Assembly: GCF_023094165.1 (NCBI RefSeq)
Contig: NZ_JALMDK010000012.1
Span: 124,001-188,000, forward strand
Direction: 5' to 3'
DNA: 64,000 nt
DNA from: Crossiella sp. S99.2
GTDB taxonomy: Bacteria > Actinomycetota > Actinomycetes > Mycobacteriales > Pseudonocardiaceae
In this document: piece after piece, positions 33,552 through 43,373 of the stretch
Layout: every line of letters starts with the position of its first letter
Numbering within the stretch: position 1 is the first letter of the stretch
Program-made: the position numbers and the translations under genes
Notes under the pieces: generated by a model
The model's database searches: none
Seen by the model: the letters and a program-made list of their open reading frames with translations, nothing else
What the model was told of the DNA's origin: nothing

Positions 33552-36500
33552 GTGATCTTCTCCGCCATCCCCGCCCAGCAGGGCTTGTACGACCCGGCCG
33601 ACGAACGAGACGCCTGCGGTGTCGCCATGGTCGCCGACATCCAGGGCCGCCGTTCGCACGGGATCGTGATCGACGCCCTGACGGCGCTGGCGAACCTCGA
33701 ACACCGCGGCGCCGCCGGCGCCGAGCCCACGAGCGGGGACGGGGCAGGCATTCTGTTGCAGCTACCCGATGAGCTGCTGCGCGCCGAGTGCGCGAACCTG
33801 CCGGAACCGGCCCCCTCCGGCGATCACACCTACGCCGCGGGCATCGCGTTCCTGCCTGCCGAGGACGACCTGCGGGTCAAGGCGGTCGCGCTGATCGAAC
33901 GGATCGCGGCCGAGGAGGGCCTGCGGGTGCTCGGCTGGCGCGAGGTGCCGGTCAGCCCGGAGGCGGCAGGCGTCGGACCGACCGCGCTGTCGGTGATGCC
34001 GCACTTCTCGATGCTGCTGGTGACCGCGGCCGAACCGGGCGCCGACGGCCGATGTCGGGCCGGCGTGGAGCTGGACCGCCTCGCCTTCGCGCTGCGCAAG
34101 CGCGCCGAGCACGAGAGCGAGCAGGAGGGCTGCGGTGTGTACTTCCCGTCGCTGTCCGCCCGCACGCTGGTGTACAAGGGAATGCTCACCACCGCGCAGC
34201 TTCCCGCGTTCTTCCTCGACCTGACCGACACCCGGCTGGCCAGCGCGATCGCGTTGGTGCACAGCAGGTTCTCCACCAACACCTTCCCCTCGTGGCCGCT
34301 GGCGCACCCGTTCCGGTTCGTCGCGCACAACGGTGAGATCAACACCATCCGCGGCAACCGCAACCGCATGCGCGCCCGCGAGGCCCTGCTGGAAAGCGAC
34401 CTCATCCCCGGCGACCTGAGCAGGCTCTACCCGATCTGCACCGGCGACGGCTCGGACTCCGCCTCCTTCGACGAGGTCCTCGAACTGCTGCACCTGGGCG
34501 GCCGCACCCTGCCGCACGCGGTGCTGATGATGGTCCCCGAGGCGTGGGAGAACCACGCCACCATGGACCCGGCCCGCCGCTCCTTCTACCAGTTCCACGC
34601 CAGCCTGATGGAACCCTGGGACGGCCCGGCCTGCGTCACCTTCACCGACGGCACCCTGGTCGGCGCGGTGCTCGACCGCAACGGCCTGCGCCCGGCCCGC
34701 TGGTGGCAGACCGCCGACGGCCGGGTGGTGCTGGCCTCCGAGACCGGTGTGCTCGACGTGCCGGCCGATCAGGTGGTGGCCAAGGGCCGGCTGCGGCCGG
34801 GCCGGATGTTCCTGGTGGACACCGCGGCCGGGCGGATCGTGGACGACAACGAGGTGAAGTCCGACCTCGCCGCCGGCCTGCCCTATGACGAATGGCTGCA
34901 CGCCGGCCTGCTCAACCTGGCCGACCTGCCCGACCGCGAACACGTGGTGCAGAGCCACGAATCCGTGGTGCGCCGCCAGCTCACCTTCGGCTACACCGAG
35001 GAAGAGCTGCGCGTGCTGCTCACCCCGATGGCGGTCAGCGGGCTGGAACCGTTGGGCTCCATGGGATCGGACACCCCGATCGCAGCGATGTCGCAGCGTT
35101 CCCGGATGCTCTACGACTACTTCGCCCAGCACTTCGCGCAGGTCACCAACCCGCCCCTGGACGCCATCCGGGAGGAGATCGTCACCTCGGTCGCCCGGGT
35201 GATGGGCCCCGAGCGCAACCTGCTCGACCCCGGCCCCTCCTCCTGCCGGCACATCCAGCTGCCGTACCCGGTCATCGACAACGACGAGCTGGCCAAGCTC
35301 ATCCACGTCAACGACGACGGCGACCTGCCCGGCTTCGCCTGCGCAGTCCTCAGTGGACTGTACGAAGTGGACGGTGGCGCGGACGCGCTGGCCGCCGCGG
35401 TCGAACGGGTCCGCAGGGAAGCCTCGGAGGCCATCGCCAACGGCGCGCGCATCCTGGTGCTCTCCGACCGGGACTCCGACCACCGGCTGGCCCCGATCCC
35501 GTCCCTGCTGCTGGTCTCCGCGGTGCACCACCACCTGGTGCGCACCAAGGAGCGGCTGCGGGTGGCGCTGGTGGTCGAGTCCGGCGACGCCCGCGAGGTG
35601 CACCACATCGCGCTGCTGCTGGGCTACGGCGCGGCCGCGGTCAACCCGTACCTGGCCTTCGAGACCATCGAGGACATGGTCAACCGCGGCGCGGTGACCG
35701 GCATCGAGGGCCGCAAGGCGGTGCGCAACTACGTGAGCGCGCTGGTCAAGGGCGTGCTCAAGGTGATGTCCAAGATGGGCATCTCCACCGTGGGCGCCTA
35801 CACCGCCGCACAGGTCTTCGAGGCGGTCGGCCTGGCCACCGACGTGGTCGCCGAGTACTTCGTGGGCACCGCCTCCAAGCTCGGCGGCGTCGGCCTGGAC
35901 GTGCTCGCCGCCGAAGTGGCGCAACGACATCGGCTGGCCTACCCGGACAATCCGACCGACCGCGCGCACCGCGGCCTGCCGGTGGGCGGCGAGTACTTCT
36001 ACCGCCGCGAGGGCGAGCTGCACCTGTTCAACCCGGAGACGGTGTTCCTGCTCCAGCACGCCACCAAGACCCGGCAGTACGACGTCTATCGGCGCTACAC
36101 CGCCGAATGCGACCGCCTGGCGGCCGAGGGCGGCGCGCTGCGCGGCCTGTTCGAGGTGCGCGACCAGGACCGCAAACCGGTGCCGATCGAGGAGGTCGAA
36201 CCGGCCAGCGCGATCGTCAAGCGGTTCAACACCGGCGCGATGTCCTACGGCTCGATCTCGGCCGAGGCGCACGAAACCCTCGCGGTGGCGATGAACCGGC
36301 TCGGCGGACGCTCCAACAGCGGTGAGGGCGGCGAGGACCCCGAGCGCCTCTACGACCCGGCGCGGCGCTCCGCGGTCAAGCAGGTCGCCAGCGGCCGGTT
36401 CGGTGTCACCAGCGAATATCTGGTCAACAGCACCGACATCCAGATCAAGATGGCCCAGGGCGCCAAGCCCGGCGAGGGCGGTCAGCTGCCCGGGTACAAG

Positions 36501-38120
36501 GTGTACCCGTGGATCGCGCGCACCCGGCACTCCACGCCGGGGGTCTCGCTGATCTCGCCGCCGCCGCACCACGACATCTACTCCATCGAGGACCTGGCCC
36601 AGCTCATCCACGACCTGAAGAACGCCAACGAGCAGGCGCGGGTGCACGTCAAGCTGGTCAGCGAGGTCGGCATCGGCACCGTGGCCGCGGGTGTGGCCAA
36701 GGCGCACGCGGACGTCATCCTGGTCTCCGGCCACGACGGCGGCACCGGCGCCTCCCCGCTCACCTCGCTCAAGCACTGCGGCACGCCCTGGGAGATCGGG
36801 CTGGCCGAGGCGCAGCAGACGTTGGTGCTCAACGGTTTGCGCGACCGGATCACCCTGCAGGTGGACGGCGCGATGAAGACCGGGCGGGACGTGCTGGTCG
36901 CCGCGCTGCTCGGCGCGGAGGAGTTCGGCTTCGCCACCGCGCCGCTGATCGTGGCCGGTTGCGTGATGATGCGGGTCTGCCATCTGGACACCTGTCCGGT
37001 CGGTGTGGCCACGCAGAACCCGGAGCTGCGCAAGCGGTACACCGGCAAGGCCGAGTTCGTGGAGAACTTCTTCTACTTCGTCGCCGAAGAGGTCCGCGAA
37101 TACCTTGCCGCCCTTGGCTTCCGTACTCTGGACGAGGCCATCGGGCACGCCGAGCTGCTCGGCCGGGACCAGGCCATCGAGCACTGGAAGGCCGCCGGCC
37201 TGGACCTGTCGCCGATCTTCGAGGTCGTCGAGGGCCCGCAGGGCAGCGCCAAGCGCCGGGTCCGCGATCAGGACCACGGCCTGGACAAAGCACTGGACCG
37301 CACCCTGATCCAGCTCGCCGAGGCGGCACTGGAGGACGCGCACCCGGTGCGGCTGGAACTGCCGGTGCGCAACGTCAACCGCACCGTGGGCACCCTGCTC
37401 GGCTCCGAGGTCACCCGCCGCTTCGGCGGCTCCGGCCTGCCGGACGGGACCATCCACATCAGACTGGACGGCTCCGCCGGTCAGTCCCTCGGCGCGTTCC
37501 TGCCCGCCGGGATCACCATCGAGATGGTCGGCGACACCAACGACTACGTCGGCAAGGGCCTCTCCGGCGGCCGGATCATCGTGCGCCCGCACGACGACGC
37601 GCCGTTCCGGGCCGAGCTGCAGGTGATCGCGGGCAACGTGATCGGCTACGGCGCCACCGGCGGCGAGATCTTCCTGCGCGGCCAGGTCGGCGAACGCTTC
37701 TGCGTGCGCAACTCCGGGGCCACCGCGGTGGCCGAGGGCGCGGGCGACCACGCCTTCGAGTACATGACCGGCGGCCGGGCCGTGGTGCTCGGGCCGACCG
37801 GCCGCAACGTGGCCGCCGGCATGTCCGGTGGCATCGCCTTCGTGCTGGACCTGGATCCAGTGAAGGTCAACACCGCGATGGTGGAACTCCAGCGGCCCAA
37901 CGCGGATGACCTCCGCTGGCTGCGGGAGACCGTCGCGAAGCACCACCAGCTCACCGGATCCACGGTGGCGGCGTCGCTGCTCGGGGACTGGCCGCGCCGC
38001 TCGGCGGCGTTCACCAAGGTCATGCCCAGCGACTACCAGCGAGTCCTCGAAGCGGTGCGGATCGCGCGCGCCGAGGGTCGCGATGTGGACGAGGCGATCA
38101 TGGAGGCTTCCCGTGGCTGA
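33552..38120 (+). CDS. gltB: Glutamate synthase (NADPH) large subunit
   Basis: 1522 residues, full length. Transfers the amide of glutamine to 2-oxoglutarate, giving two glutamates. An N-terminal propeptide of 21 residues precedes the expected nucleophile Cys22 (RDACGVAM) of the Ntn-type glutaminase domain. The central and FMN-binding domains follow, with the 3Fe-4S ligands in CVMMRVCHLDTCPVGVATQ (about 1138-1150), and the C-terminal beta-helix (GXXGXXXG repeats, GSAGQSLGAFL). GTG is seven bases from GGGAGG. Overlaps gltD by eight bases. A very long reverse-strand frame over this gene is a GC artefact. Confidence 0.97.
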   Translation: MIFSAIPAQQGLYDPADERDACGVAMVADIQGRRSHGIVIDALTALANLEHRGAAGAEPTSGDGAGILLQLPDELLRAECANLPEPAPSGDHTYAAGIAFLPAEDDLRVKAVALIERIAAEEGLRVLGWREVPVSPEAAGVGPTALSVMPHFSMLLVTAAEPGADGRCRAGVELDRLAFALRKRAEHESEQEGCGVYFPSLSARTLVYKGMLTTAQLPAFFLDLTDTRLASAIALVHSRFSTNTFPSWPLAHPFRFVAHNGEINTIRGNRNRMRAREALLESDLIPGDLSRLYPICTGDGSDSASFDEVLELLHLGGRTLPHAVLMMVPEAWENHATMDPARRSFYQFHASLMEPWDGPACVTFTDGTLVGAVLDRNGLRPARWWQTADGRVVLASETGVLDVPADQVVAKGRLRPGRMFLVDTAAGRIVDDNEVKSDLAAGLPYDEWLHAGLLNLADLPDREHVVQSHESVVRRQLTFGYTEEELRVLLTPMAVSGLEPLGSMGSDTPIAAMSQRSRMLYDYFAQHFAQVTNPPLDAIREEIVTSVARVMGPERNLLDPGPSSCRHIQLPYPVIDNDELAKLIHVNDDGDLPGFACAVLSGLYEVDGGADALAAAVERVRREASEAIANGARILVLSDRDSDHRLAPIPSLLLVSAVHHHLVRTKERLRVALVVESGDAREVHHIALLLGYGAAAVNPYLAFETIEDMVNRGAVTGIEGRKAVRNYVSALVKGVLKVMSKMGISTVGAYTAAQVFEAVGLATDVVAEYFVGTASKLGGVGLDVLAAEVAQRHRLAYPDNPTDRAHRGLPVGGEYFYRREGELHLFNPETVFLLQHATKTRQYDVYRRYTAECDRLAAEGGALRGLFEVRDQDRKPVPIEEVEPASAIVKRFNTGAMSYGSISAEAHETLAVAMNRLGGRSNSGEGGEDPERLYDPARRSAVKQVASGRFGVTSEYLVNSTDIQIKMAQGAKPGEGGQLPGYKVYPWIARTRHSTPGVSLISPPPHHDIYSIEDLAQLIHDLKNANEQARVHVKLVSEVGIGTVAAGVAKAHADVILVSGHDGGTGASPLTSLKHCGTPWEIGLAEAQQTLVLNGLRDRITLQVDGAMKTGRDVLVAALLGAEEFGFATAPLIVAGCVMMRVCHLDTCPVGVATQNPELRKRYTGKAEFVENFFYFVAEEVREYLAALGFRTLDEAIGHAELLGRDQAIEHWKAAGLDLSPIFEVVEGPQGSAKRRVRDQDHGLDKALDRTLIQLAEAALEDAHPVRLELPVRNVNRTVGTLLGSEVTRRFGGSGLPDGTIHIRLDGSAGQSLGAFLPAGITIEMVGDTNDYVGKGLSGGRIIVRPHDDAPFRAELQVIAGNVIGYGATGGEIFLRGQVGERFCVRNSGATAVAEGAGDHAFEYMTGGRAVVLGPTGRNVAAGMSGGIAFVLDLDPVKVNTAMVELQRPNADDLRWLRETVAKHHQLTGSTVAASLLGDWPRRSAAFTKVMPSDYQRVLEAVRIARAEGRDVDEAIMEASRG

Positions 38121-39618
38121 CCCGAACGGATTCCTGAAGCACGCCCGCACCGAACCGGCCAAGCGCCCCGCCGGCGAGCGGACCGCGGACTGGCACGAGG
38201 TGTACGCCGAGGTGGAGCCGAAGGTCCGCGAGGACCAGGTGCGCACCCAGGCGACCCGCTGCATGGACTGCGGGATCCCCTTCTGCCACAGCGGTTCCGC
38301 CGGTTGCCCGCTGGGCAACCTGATCCCGGAGTGGAACGACCTGGTGCGTCGAGGCGACTGGGCCCAGGCCGGGGATCGCTTGCACGGCACCAACAACTTC
38401 CCCGAGTTCACCGGCAGGCTCTGCCCCGCCCCCTGCGAGTCCGCCTGCGTGCTCGCCATCTCGCCGCTCTCCGGCGGCGCGGTGGCGATCAAGCGGGTGG
38501 AACAGGCCATCGCGGACCAGGTGTGGGAGATGGGCACGGTCGGCCCGAACCCGCCGTCGGTGCACTCCGGCAAGAAGGTCGCCGTGGTCGGCTCCGGCCC
38601 CGCCGGCCTGGCCGCCGCCCAGCAACTCACCAGGGCGGGCCACGAGGTCACCGTGTACGAGCGGGACGACCGCCTCGGCGGCCTGCTCCGCTACGGCATC
38701 CCCGAGTTCAAGATGGAAAAGCGGGTCCTGGACCGCCGCCTGTCCCAGTTGCGTGCCGAGGGCACCAAGTTCATCACCAACTGCGAGGTCGGCGTAGACC
38801 TGACCATCGAGCAACTCCGCGCCGAGTTCGACGCCGTGGTGCTCGCCGTCGGCGCCCTGCGCGGCCGCGACGCCCCGGACATCCCCGGCCGGAACCTGGC
38901 CGGCGTCCACCTGGCGATGGAACACCTGGTGCCGGCCAACAAGTTCTGCGAAGGCGACGGCCCCACGCACATCGACGCCGCCGGCAAGCACGTGGTCATC
39001 ATCGGTGGCGGCGACACCGCAGCGGACTGCCTGGGCACGGCACACCGCCAGGGCGCCGCGGGCGTGCTCCAACTCGACCAGTACCCCATGCCGCCCACCA
39101 CCCGCGACGAGGACCGCTCCCCGTGGCCGGTCTGGCCCGTGGTTCTGCACACCTACCCAGCCCACGACGAGGGCGGCGAACGCAAGTTCGCGGTGGCCGT
39201 GGAGGCATTCGTGGACAACGGCGAAGGCCAGGTCCGCGCGGTCCGCCTGCGCAAGGTCCGGGTGGAGAAGGACGCCGAAGGCCGCCGCGCGGTCATCCCC
39301 GTCTCCGACGAGGTCGAAGAACTCCCCTGCGACCTGGCCCTGCTGGCCATCGGCTTCGAGGGCGTGGAACACATGCCCCTGCTGCCCGGCCTGGGCATCG
39401 AGCTGAACAAACGCGGCTCGATCTCCTGCGGCTCCGACTGGCAGACCGACGCCCCCGGCGTCTTCGTCTGCGGCGACGCCCACCGCGGCGCGTCCCTGGT
39501 GGTCTGGGCAATCGCCGAGGGCCGTTCAGCCGCCCACGCGGTGGACAGCTTCCTCACCGGCGCCAGCACCCTCCCGTCCCCAGTCCGCCCCAACCTGGTC
39601 CCCCTCGCGGTCCGCTGA
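38113..39618 (+). CDS. gltD: Glutamate synthase small subunit
   Basis: 501 residues. Supplies electrons from NADPH to GltB through FAD and iron-sulfur clusters. N-terminal Cys groups (CMDCGIPFCH, GCPLGN, LCPAPCESACV) bind two 4Fe-4S clusters; FAD fold GSGPAGLAAAQQL near 157; NADPH fold GGGDTAADC near 298. GTG is six bases after GGAGG inside the end of gltB, so synthesis of the subunits is coupled. A repeat element follows the stop. Confidence 0.96.
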   Translation: MADPNGFLKHARTEPAKRPAGERTADWHEVYAEVEPKVREDQVRTQATRCMDCGIPFCHSGSAGCPLGNLIPEWNDLVRRGDWAQAGDRLHGTNNFPEFTGRLCPAPCESACVLAISPLSGGAVAIKRVEQAIADQVWEMGTVGPNPPSVHSGKKVAVVGSGPAGLAAAQQLTRAGHEVTVYERDDRLGGLLRYGIPEFKMEKRVLDRRLSQLRAEGTKFITNCEVGVDLTIEQLRAEFDAVVLAVGALRGRDAPDIPGRNLAGVHLAMEHLVPANKFCEGDGPTHIDAAGKHVVIIGGGDTAADCLGTAHRQGAAGVLQLDQYPMPPTTRDEDRSPWPVWPVVLHTYPAHDEGGERKFAVAVEAFVDNGEGQVRAVRLRKVRVEKDAEGRRAVIPVSDEVEELPCDLALLAIGFEGVEHMPLLPGLGIELNKRGSISCGSDWQTDAPGVFVCGDAHRGASLVVWAIAEGRSAAHAVDSFLTGASTLPSPVRPNLVPLAVR

Positions 39619-39623
39619 CCCGC

Positions 39624-39699
39624 CGTTGTCGTACGCCGAGTTGGCCAAACTCGTACGGGTAGTTGGCCATACTGGGCGTACGACTTGGGCCAAGTCGAC
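39624..39699. repeat. TTGGCC/GTACG palindromic intergenic repeat, copy C
   Basis: Starts six bases after the gltD stop. Contains GAGTTGGCCAAACTCGTACG, AGTTGGCCATACTGGGCGTA and CGACTTGGGCCAAGTCG, i.e. the shared unit in direct and inverted order. The last part alone forms a palindrome (CGACTTGG-gc-CAAGTCG). Confidence 0.8.
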
Positions 39700-39740
39700 C
39701 GGATCGGGTCGTGTCGGGGGTCGGTCGTAGGCTGCCAGGC

Positions 39741-40394
39741 ATGGAGTTCTCGGGTTTCGGCGAGTACGCGGTCGACTTCTTCGACGGTCTGGTGGCCGAT
39801 AACTCCAAGTCCTACTGGACCGACAACAAGCCCACCTACGACCGCGACATCCGCGCCCCCATGGAACGCCTGCTCACCGAACTCGAACCCGAGTTCGGCG
39901 CGGGCAAGGTGTTCCGCCCCTACCGCGATGTCCGGTTCAGCAAGGACAAGCGGCCGTACAAGGACCACTGCGGCGGCGTCGTCGAGCAGGGGCGCGGCGG
40001 CGGGGCCTGGTATGTGGAGGTCGGCGCCGAGGGGTTGATGATCGGCGGCGGCTCCTTCGCGATGGCGCCGGACCAGCTCGCCCGCTACCGCACCGCCGTG
40101 GACGACGAGCGGCGCGGACAGCGGTTCCGCGTCATCCTGGCCAAGCTGGTCAAAGCGGGCTGGGAGGTGTGCGGAGACGTCATGAAGACCAAGCCCCGTG
40201 GCGTCGACCCCGAACATCCTCGCCTGGACTTGTTGCGGCACCGCTCCCTCTACGTCGCCCGGCGCTGGCCGCCAGACGACGATCTGCACGGCCCGGAATG
40301 CCTGGAGCGGGTCCGGCTGGGCTGGCGGGAACTGAACGCGATCAACGAATGGTGTGCCGACCACGTCGGCCTCAGCGACCAGTGGCGGCGATGA
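39741..40394 (+). CDS. DUF2461 family protein, copy 1
   Basis: 217 residues, the usual length for this domain, which occurs in bacteria and fungi and has no known activity. Typical DUF2461 features: FDGLVADNSKSYW at the start, KVFRPYRDVRFSKDKRPYK in the middle, and the C-terminal RHRSLY. It is cytosolic with no signal peptide or helix. Its stop overlaps the ATG of a paralogue. It could share a promoter with gltBD, but the repeat between them may end that transcript. Confidence 0.85.
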   Translation: MEFSGFGEYAVDFFDGLVADNSKSYWTDNKPTYDRDIRAPMERLLTELEPEFGAGKVFRPYRDVRFSKDKRPYKDHCGGVVEQGRGGGAWYVEVGAEGLMIGGGSFAMAPDQLARYRTAVDDERRGQRFRVILAKLVKAGWEVCGDVMKTKPRGVDPEHPRLDLLRHRSLYVARRWPPDDDLHGPECLERVRLGWRELNAINEWCADHVGLSDQWRR

Positions 40395-41038
40395 TGGGAT
40401 TCACCGGGTTTGGCGAGCACGCCGTGGACTTCTACGACGGCCTGGAGGCGGACAACTCCAAGGCCTACTGGACCGATCACAAGGACACCTACGACCAGGA
40501 CGTCCGGCTGCCGATGACCGCGCTGCTGGCCGAGCTGGAAGAGGAGTTCGGGCCGGGCAAGGTGTTCCGGCCGTACCGGGATGTCCGGTTCAGCAACGAC
40601 AAGACCCCGTACAAGACCGCCTGCGGCGCGCTCGCGGGGGGCAAGCTGGGGGAGTCCACCTACTACGTGCAGCTCTCCGCCAACGGGCTGATGCTGGCCG
40701 GCGGCTGCTACCGGGTGGCCGCCGACCAGCTCGCCCGCTTCCGCACCGCGGTCGCCGAGGACCGGCGCGGCGGCGAACTGGTCAAGATCCTGGCCAAGCT
40801 GACCAAGGCCGGCTGGGACGTGCAGGGCGATGTGATGAAGACCCGCCCGCGCGGCGTCGAACCGGATCATCCCCGGGTCGAGCTGCTGCGGCACCGCTCG
40901 CTGTACGCGAGCCGCGCCTGGGAACCCGGCGACTACCTGCATGAACGCGAGTGCCTGACCCGGGTGCGCAAGCACTGGCGGGCACTGGCCCCGCTGACCG
41001 CCTGGCTCGCCGACCACGTCGGTCCCCCCAGCGCCTGA
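40391..41038 (+). CDS. DUF2461 family protein, copy 2
   Basis: 215 residues. Clearly homologous over its whole length to the preceding gene (same FYDGLEADNSKAYW, KVFRPYRDVRFSNDKTPYK and DVMKTRPRGVEPDHPR segments), so a tandem duplication. ATGA overlap with copy 1 implies coupled translation, perhaps as two parts of one complex. Function unknown. Two ATG codons are adjacent; the first was used. It converges on ureD. Confidence 0.85.
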   Translation: MMGFTGFGEHAVDFYDGLEADNSKAYWTDHKDTYDQDVRLPMTALLAELEEEFGPGKVFRPYRDVRFSNDKTPYKTACGALAGGKLGESTYYVQLSANGLMLAGGCYRVAADQLARFRTAVAEDRRGGELVKILAKLTKAGWDVQGDVMKTRPRGVEPDHPRVELLRHRSLYASRAWEPGDYLHERECLTRVRKHWRALAPLTAWLADHVGPPSA

Positions 41039-41112
41039 CGCGGCCGGCGAGCCACCACCCGGTGCAGTCCCCCTGACCACTCCGGGCGGCACCACGTTTC
41101 TACGTCGACCGC

Positions 41113-41145
41113 GTTGTCCGGCGCCGGACCCGATCGCCGGACAAC
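41113..41145. terminator. GTTGTCCGG hairpin between DUF2461 copy 2 and ureD
   Basis: GTTGTCCGG and CCGGACAAC pair around a 15-base loop; another CCGGACAAC follows at about 41153. It lies in the 130-base gap between two converging genes and may terminate both. Confidence 0.55.
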
Positions 41146-41168
41146 CCAACCACCGGACAACCGCCACC

Positions 41169-41912
41169 TCACCCGGACAGCTTGTCCAGCCAGCCCTCGG
41201 CCAGCTCGGCCAGCCCGGCCGCCGCCGCCACCGTGTCCGCGGCCAGCACGCTGACCAGCGCCGCCTCCGGCAGCACGTGCACCGCGCCCCGGCCACCGGA
41301 GAGCACCCGCTCCGGCGGCGTCAGTCCGGGCGCGGCCACCAGCACGGTGGTCAGCACCCGGGCCTCGCCGAGTAACGCGGGGGACCGGTAGCCGGCCGGG
41401 TCCAGCAGCGTGGTCGTGTTGCGCAGCAACGGCCGCCCGGCCCGGCGCACCCGCCAGCGCTGCACCGCCCGGCCTGCCGGTTCCGCGTGCCTGCCGAGCA
41501 CGGTGGTCTCCCGCCAGCACAGCGTCGCGTCCGCGGCCAGCTCGACCTCGGTGCTCGCGTGCAGCAGGCAGCCGGCGGCGAGCACCGTCGGCTCCAGCCC
41601 GACCGTCAGCACCGCGCCCGCGCCGACCGTGGCACACATCCGCACACTAGCCGCCTGTCCGTCCAGGTCCGGCTGCACCAGCTGCGCGCTGGTCGAGCGC
41701 AGCCGCAGCGCCGCCCCCGGCCCGACCGCCAGGGTCAGGGTCAGTTCGTCGCCGCCGAGCGGACCGGCGGCCGAGCCGACCAGGCAGACCTCGGCGCCCG
41801 GTCCGGCGGCGCGGATCCGGCGCAGGGTCAGCGGCGGGCGGGAGCGCTGCACCGTCACCACGGACCGGCCGTCCGGGGCGGCCAGCACGGTCAGCGCCGC
41901 GTCCGCGCGCAT
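41169..41912 (-). CDS. ureD: Urease accessory protein UreD
   Basis: 247 residues. UreD/UreH family scaffold that binds apo-urease together with UreF and UreG during nickel insertion. Family features include GPLGGDELTLTLAVGPGAALRLRSTSAQ near residue 50 and WRETTVLGRH near 132. It is the last gene of the operon; its ATG shares one base with the ureG stop. Confidence 0.93.
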   Translation of the reverse strand: MRADAALTVLAAPDGRSVVTVQRSRPPLTLRRIRAAGPGAEVCLVGSAAGPLGGDELTLTLAVGPGAALRLRSTSAQLVQPDLDGQAASVRMCATVGAGAVLTVGLEPTVLAAGCLLHASTEVELAADATLCWRETTVLGRHAEPAGRAVQRWRVRRAGRPLLRNTTTLLDPAGYRSPALLGEARVLTTVLVAAPGLTPPERVLSGGRGAVHVLPEAALVSVLAADTVAAAAGLAELAEGWLDKLSG

Positions 41913-42601
41913 CAGTGCTGGTGCGCGGGTGTCAGCTCGGCCAGCATCTGGCGCACCCAGGCAGTGACGCCGCTGGCCGCCGGGTCCGCGGTCAGCGAGC
42001 TGAACAGCACCGGCAACTCACCCCGGATCGCCGCCGCGTCCCTGGCCATCACGTCCAGGTCCGCGCCGACCAGCGGGGCCAGATCGGTCTTGTTGATCAC
42101 CAGCAGGTCGGCCAGGGTCACCCCCGGCCCGCCCTTGCGCGGGACCTTGTCGCCACCGGCCACGTCCACCACGAAGATCTGCCGGTCCACCAGGCCCTTG
42201 CTGAAGGTCGCGGTCAGGTTGTCCCCGCCGCTTTCCACCAGGACCAGGTCGAAGGCCCCGTGCCGGGCTTCCAGGTCCTCGATGGCGTCCAGGTTCGCGG
42301 TGATGTCGTCCCGGATCGCGGTGTGCGGACAGCACCCGGTCTTGACCGCGCTGATCCGGTCATCGGGCAGGATCGCGTTGCGGCGCAGGAACTCCGCGTC
42401 CTCGGTGGTGTAGATGTCGTTGGTCACCACGCCGAGCCGCAGTTCCGTGCGCAGGGTCCGGCAGAGCGCGGCGACCAGCGCGGTCTTGCCGGAGCCGACC
42501 GGACCGCCGATGCCGATCCGCGGGCTCGCGCCGAGCCGGTGCAGGTGCGCGTGCGGGTCCGGGCCGTCGTCGTGCGGGCCGTCGCCGTGGTAGGCGCCCA
42601 T
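41912..42601 (-). CDS. ureG: Urease accessory GTPase UreG
   Basis: 229 residues. GTP-dependent nickel delivery to urease. P-loop GPVGSGKTALV, VVTNDIYTTEDAEFL, the metal-binding CPH in KTGCCPHTAIRDD, ESGGDNL, and the base-recognition NKTD are all present. The N-terminus is His-rich (HGDGPHDDGPDPHAHLH), which may hold nickel and partly stand in for the missing UreE. ATG is five bases from AAAGGAG. Confidence 0.95.
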   Translation of the reverse strand: MGAYHGDGPHDDGPDPHAHLHRLGASPRIGIGGPVGSGKTALVAALCRTLRTELRLGVVTNDIYTTEDAEFLRRNAILPDDRISAVKTGCCPHTAIRDDITANLDAIEDLEARHGAFDLVLVESGGDNLTATFSKGLVDRQIFVVDVAGGDKVPRKGGPGVTLADLLVINKTDLAPLVGADLDVMARDAAAIRGELPVLFSSLTADPAASGVTAWVRQMLAELTPAHQH

Positions 42602-42611
42602 GGAACTCCTT

Positions 42612-43373
42612 TCAGGACACGAAAAGCGTGTCGGTGAGCGTGGGATGGGTGTCGGCGAGGACGTCCAGCGCGGGCGCGCCCTCAGCCGGGAGTTCGTTCC
42701 AGGGCACGGGAATCGCCGCGGCAGCCGCCACACTGTCCACTGTGGACGACAACGAGTTCAGGACGGACTGGACCGCGAACGGGTCGAAGGCGAGCAGCCG
42801 GATCGCGGCCGAGGCCGGGCCGGTCACCGCGGCCAGCGCGATGGCCACGGCGGCGTCCTCCGCGCTGGCACCGAGCATCGCCGCGCCCGCGCCGAACGCG
42901 AGCGGATGATGGGCTCCGGCCGGACATCCGGCCCGCAACGCGGCCAGCACCGCCGCCGCATCGACCTCCTCCGCGCTGGGTCCGGCAGCCCCGCCGATGC
43001 TGCCCGCCCCACCGGGTCCGGCCGCCGCGCCGCCCGCCGGGTGCCGGGGCAAGGCGCGCAACAACCCCCGCCCCTGCTGCCGCGAGGCCAGCCGCTGCCC
43101 GGCCGCCGGAGTCCGCGCGTCCAGTTCCGCGTCCAGCTCAGCCCAGCAGGCCGCGTCCCCACCGTCGAGGGACTCCGCCAGCCGGGTCGCCGCCGCCGCG
43201 AACGCCGCCGCCACCAGCCCGGCCGAGACCAGCCGACCGCGCAGGAATCCGTGCAGCGACGGCACATCCGTCACCGCACCGGCCCGCACCGCCGCCTCCA
43301 CGCTGCCCGAGTGCACGTGTCCGCCCGCGGGCAGCCGGGCGTCCGCGAGCAGCAGCAGTCCCGCCGCGACCAT
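42612..43373 (-). CDS. ureF: Urease accessory protein UreF
   Basis: 253 residues. Helical chaperone that links UreD and UreG. LADARLPAGGHVHSGSVEAAV at the start and the C-terminal DPFAVQSVLNSLSS region fit the family. Rich in Ala and Gly. ATG shares one base with the ureC stop. The ten bases before ureG hold its SD. Confidence 0.9.
   Translation of the reverse strand: MVAAGLLLLADARLPAGGHVHSGSVEAAVRAGAVTDVPSLHGFLRGRLVSAGLVAAAFAAAATRLAESLDGGDAACWAELDAELDARTPAAGQRLASRQQGRGLLRALPRHPAGGAAAGPGGAGSIGGAAGPSAEEVDAAAVLAALRAGCPAGAHHPLAFGAGAAMLGASAEDAAVAIALAAVTGPASAAIRLLAFDPFAVQSVLNSLSSTVDSVAAAAAIPVPWNELPAEGAPALDVLADTHPTLTDTLFVS

Noticed and set aside
33762..38651. 1629-codon open frame antisense to gltB/gltD
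   Set aside because: High GC leaves few stops on the opposite strand; composition is that of a reverse frame (Val-Gly-Asp-Arg-rich), there is no start context and the sense strand encodes a full-length GltB.
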